From assembly GCA_036380835.1 (NCBI GenBank), contig DASVDZ010000059.1, positions 1 through 6,961 on the forward strand: a stretch of DNA of 6,961 nucleotides, read 5' to 3'. Positions 5,220 through 6,961 of this stretch are shown here, one piece after another (the first letter of the stretch is position 1; every line of letters begins with the position of its first letter). Position numbers and translations under genes: made by a program. The notes beneath the pieces were generated by a model, which worked only from the letters and a program-made list of their open reading frames with translations, was not told the origin of the DNA and ran no database searches. Source of the DNA: DASQJL01 sp036380835. Its GTDB lineage: Bacteria > Eisenbacteria > RBG-16-71-46 > SZUA-252.

Positions 5220-5660
5220 ATGGCATCGGCCTCCCCGTCGCGCATCGCCCTCTTCCTCCTCACGCTCGCCGCGCTCGCACCGAGTTGCGGCCGGAGCGAG
5301 ACGGCGGAGCTGACCGACCTGGAGCGCCGCTGGGGCGCGGCGATCGAGAAGCACGACACCGCGTTCCTCGACCGGCTGCTCGTAGACGAATACACCGACG
5401 TGACCTTCCGCGGCGCCGTCCGGTCGAAGCTGTCCGTCCTCTCGGGCCCGCCCGCGGGCGGGCGATACCACACGATCCGTCTCGAGGGGCTCAGGGTGCG
5501 CGTTTACGGATGGAACGCGGCGGTCGTCACGGGCGTGAACGTACTGCGAGGGGCGGCTCCCGGCGACAGCGCCCGCGTCGCGTTTACCGACGTCTTCGTG
5601 AGGCGGCACGGCCGGTGGCGGGCGGTCTCCTCCCAGGAGACGCTCCAGACGGGCCCGTGA
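5220..5660 (+). CDS. Exported DUF4440 / SnoaL-like (NTF2-fold) protein
   Basis: A 146-residue protein. Residues 1-8 are polar with one Arg, 9-20 are hydrophobic (IALFLLTLAALA), and Cys23 in APSC could be a poor lipobox, so it is exported and perhaps a lipoprotein. Residues 27-140 follow the DUF4440 pattern: an opening helix with LERRWGAAIEKHDTAFLDRL (34-53), LVDEYTDVTFRGAVRSK (54-70), central strands with AAVVTGVNVL (100-109), and the closing FVRRHGRWRAVSSQET (126-141). Proteins of this cone-shaped fold bind small ligands or act as minor subunits, and this one has no established substrate. The frame extends to a TTG at 5202, but the ATG at 5220 gives a normal signal peptide and sits 8 bases past a TATGTT box. 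It is the first gene of a tight plus-strand group; the GNAT gene begins 19 bases after its stop. Transcribed divergently from the HAF-repeat gene. Confidence 0.82.
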   Translation: MASASPSRIALFLLTLAALAPSCGRSETAELTDLERRWGAAIEKHDTAFLDRLLVDEYTDVTFRGAVRSKLSVLSGPPAGGRYHTIRLEGLRVRVYGWNAAVVTGVNVLRGAAPGDSARVAFTDVFVRRHGRWRAVSSQETLQTGP

Positions 5661-5679
5661 TCATGACGCGGGGGCGACC

Positions 5680-6099
5680 GTGACCGAGTGGGAGATCCGG
5701 GACTTCCGGCCGGGCGATCTCGAGGAGGCGCGCCGCCTCTGGGCCGCGACCGAGGGGCTCGGCGCGGGGCCGGGCGACACGGACGAGGCGATCGGCCGCT
5801 TCCTGGAGCGGAATCGTGGTCTCTCGCTCGTGGCCCTGAGCGGTGGGAGCATCGTGGCCACGGTTCTCTGCGGTCACGATGGGCGGCGCGGCATCCTCTA
5901 TCGCGTCGCGGTCGCGCCCGAGTGGCGCCGTCGCGGCCTCGCCGCGGAGCTGACGCGGCGCTGCCTCTCCGGGCTCGGGAAGGAAGGGATCGGCCGCTGC
6001 TTCGTGTTCGTCGAGACGGACAACGAGGGCGCCCTGAGCTACTGGGCGGCGGCAGGATTCCGCAAGCGCGCCCTGACGATCCTCTCGATCGATCTCTGA
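5680..6099 (+). CDS. GNAT-family N-acetyltransferase, YpeA-like
   Basis: A 139-residue single-domain acetyltransferase that should transfer an acetyl group from acetyl-CoA to an amine. It begins with GTG (5680), preceded by the weak GGGGGCG; MTEWEIRDFRPGDLEEARRL is the usual first strand and helix of the family. The acetyl-CoA-binding segment is VAVAPEWRRRGLAAEL (76-91) with the pyrophosphate loop RRRGLA at 83-88. VETDNEGALSYWAAAGF (111-127) is the usual last strand-helix region. GHDGRRG at 65-71 and the overall layout recall E. coli YpeA, a short GNAT of unknown substrate; that specific resemblance is from memory. No signal peptide, so cytoplasmic, unlike both neighbours. It follows the DUF4440 gene by 19 bases and precedes the hydrolase by 7, so it is very likely co-transcribed. 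Confidence 0.88.
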   Translation: MTEWEIRDFRPGDLEEARRLWAATEGLGAGPGDTDEAIGRFLERNRGLSLVALSGGSIVATVLCGHDGRRGILYRVAVAPEWRRRGLAAELTRRCLSGLGKEGIGRCFVFVETDNEGALSYWAAAGFRKRALTILSIDL

Positions 6100-6106
6100 C
6101 CGTGCG

Positions 6107-6961
6107 ATGAGCGGCCCCTTCCATCGCAGAGCGCTCTTCGTGACGGCCGCGGGCGGTCTGGCGATCGCCGGCGCGTGGGTCGCGCTCGGGGCCTTTCGCG
6201 CGGTGCCGCTCGAGCCTCCTCGGCCCTCGCCCACGTACGAGGACGCGATCGCCCGCGTCGACGCGATCCGATCACGCGAGGGCCCGGACGTGAACCCGCT
6301 CTGCCGCACGCGCGTCCTCGGCGCGGGAAGGCGGACCGAGCGCGTGGTCGTCCTCCTTCATGGATTCACCAACTGCCCGAAGCAATTCGATTCGCTCGCC
6401 GCCGACCTCTCGCGGCGCGGCGTGAACGTGCTCGTGCCGCGGATCCCCCGTCACGGGATGGCGGACCGGATGAGTCCGGCGCTCCGCCTTCTGACGGCCG
6501 AGGAGCTGACGCGCGCGGGGGAGGAGGCGGTCGACATCGCGCACGGGCTCGGGGAGCGCGTCACCGTGGTGGGCCTCTCGTCGAGCGCCGTGCTCGCGGG
6601 ATGGCTCGCGCAACATCGCCCCGACGTCGACGGCGCCGTGCTCCTCGCCCCCTCGTTCGCGCCGCGCGGCATGCCGGGGGCGATCGCGAGGAGGCTGACG
6701 GGCGCGCTCCTTCGCTCGCCCAACTTCTTCGTCTGGTGGGATCGAAGGCTCCGCGCCGGTCTTCCGGGGCCGCGCCAGTGCTACCCTCGGTTCGCGAGCC
6801 GCGGGCTGGCGGAGGTCTACCGGCTGGGGTATTCGCTCCTCGACGATGCCGCCCGCGGGGCCCCGGCGGCGAAGCGCCTCACCGTGGTGACCACCACCGG
6901 CGACGAAGGGGTGAACAACGATCTCACGGCGGACCTGGCGCGGCGCTGGCGGGCCCGCGGC
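6107..6961 (+). CDS. Exported or membrane-anchored alpha/beta hydrolase, 3' end outside window
   Basis: 285 residues are visible and the frame is open to the right edge. Residues 7-30 (HRRALFVTAAGGLAIAGAWV and on) form a hydrophobic N-terminal segment after a double arginine, either an anchor or a Tat-like signal. The hydrolase core shows the oxyanion-loop region VVLLHGFTNCPKQFDSLA (81-98), VLVPRIPRHGMADRM (108-122), the nucleophile elbow VVGLSSSAVLAGWLA (154-168) with Ser158 as the presumed nucleophile, AVLLAPSF (177-184), and TVVTTTGDEGVNN (259-271) where an acidic residue (Asp266) probably belongs to the triad. The catalytic His should lie past the edge. The elbow reads G-L-S-S-S rather than the usual G-x-S-x-G. 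The ATG is 7 bases after the GNAT stop with no ribosome binding site in the gap, pointing to translational coupling. The substrate is unknown; an esterase or lipase-like activity on an extracytoplasmic ester is the default inference. Confidence 0.85.
   Translation, partial: MSGPFHRRALFVTAAGGLAIAGAWVALGAFRAVPLEPPRPSPTYEDAIARVDAIRSREGPDVNPLCRTRVLGAGRRTERVVVLLHGFTNCPKQFDSLAADLSRRGVNVLVPRIPRHGMADRMSPALRLLTAEELTRAGEEAVDIAHGLGERVTVVGLSSSAVLAGWLAQHRPDVDGAVLLAPSFAPRGMPGAIARRLTGALLRSPNFFVWWDRRLRAGLPGPRQCYPRFASRGLAEVYRLGYSLLDDAARGAPAAKRLTVVTTTGDEGVNNDLTADLARRWRARG

Noticed and set aside
5504..6309. Minus-strand frames of 206 and 241 codons opposite the DUF4440-GNAT-hydrolase group
   Set aside because: Arg/Ser/Pro-rich products without motifs, opposite three well-supported genes.
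1..6961. Defence system, CRISPR array, prophage, transposon or toxin-antitoxin pair
   Set aside because: No regularly spaced repeats, no transposase or integrase motifs, no terminal inverted repeats, and no nuclease or toxin-like genes were seen. The 41-residue membrane protein could resemble a type I toxin in size, but no antisense RNA promoter is evident.

Overview
The window is GC-rich (most codons end in G or C) and reads as chromosomal DNA of a free-living Gram-negative-type bacterium, probably from an uncultured environmental phylum. The main evidence is a one-piece CcsB-CcsA (System II) cytochrome c synthase, several exported proteins of kinds common in such genomes, and widely spaced, low-density gene arrangement. 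I cannot fix the phylum; Eisenbacteria, Gemmatimonadota, Acidobacteriota and deltaproteobacterial lineages all fit, so this is inference. I see no phage, transposon, CRISPR, tRNA or rRNA.

Layout. Positions 1-814 (minus): the N-terminal 271 residues of a secreted protein that runs off the left edge, with a clear ribosome binding site and a likely promoter whose start region carries a perfect inverted repeat. Positions 1051-3426 (minus): a complete fused ccsBA gene with all four haem-ligand histidines and the tryptophan-rich WWD motif. Positions 3427-3714: a divergent intergenic region containing a leader rich in perfect complementary segments, followed on the plus strand by a 41-codon single-span membrane protein gene (3715-3840) with a strong ribosome binding site. 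Positions 3832-4998 (minus): an exported HAF-repeat protein, convergent with and overlapping the miniprotein gene by 9 bases. Positions 4999-5219: a divergent promoter region. Positions 5220-6961 (plus): a compact set of a DUF4440/SnoaL-like exported protein, a YpeA-like GNAT acetyltransferase and a membrane-anchored or exported alpha/beta hydrolase, cut by the right edge.

How they fit together. The CcsBA protein exports haem and attaches it to apocytochromes c on the outer side of the membrane, implying c-type cytochrome respiration. The other genes do not form a recognisable pathway with it: most are exported proteins of unknown substrate. The last three plus-strand genes are spaced 19 and 7 bases apart and are probably one transcript. 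Two genes (ccsBA and the DUF4440 gene) lack a Shine-Dalgarno sequence and have a TANNNT box 7-8 bases before the ATG, suggesting leaderless mRNAs; two others have strong Shine-Dalgarno sequences, so both start modes seem to be used.

The best candidate for something undescribed is the 3578-3840 unit: a potentially pseudoknotted RNA leader, a GC hairpin and a possibly self-masked ribosome binding site in front of a 41-residue membrane protein of no family I recognise. This rests on reading complementarity by eye and needs comparative support.
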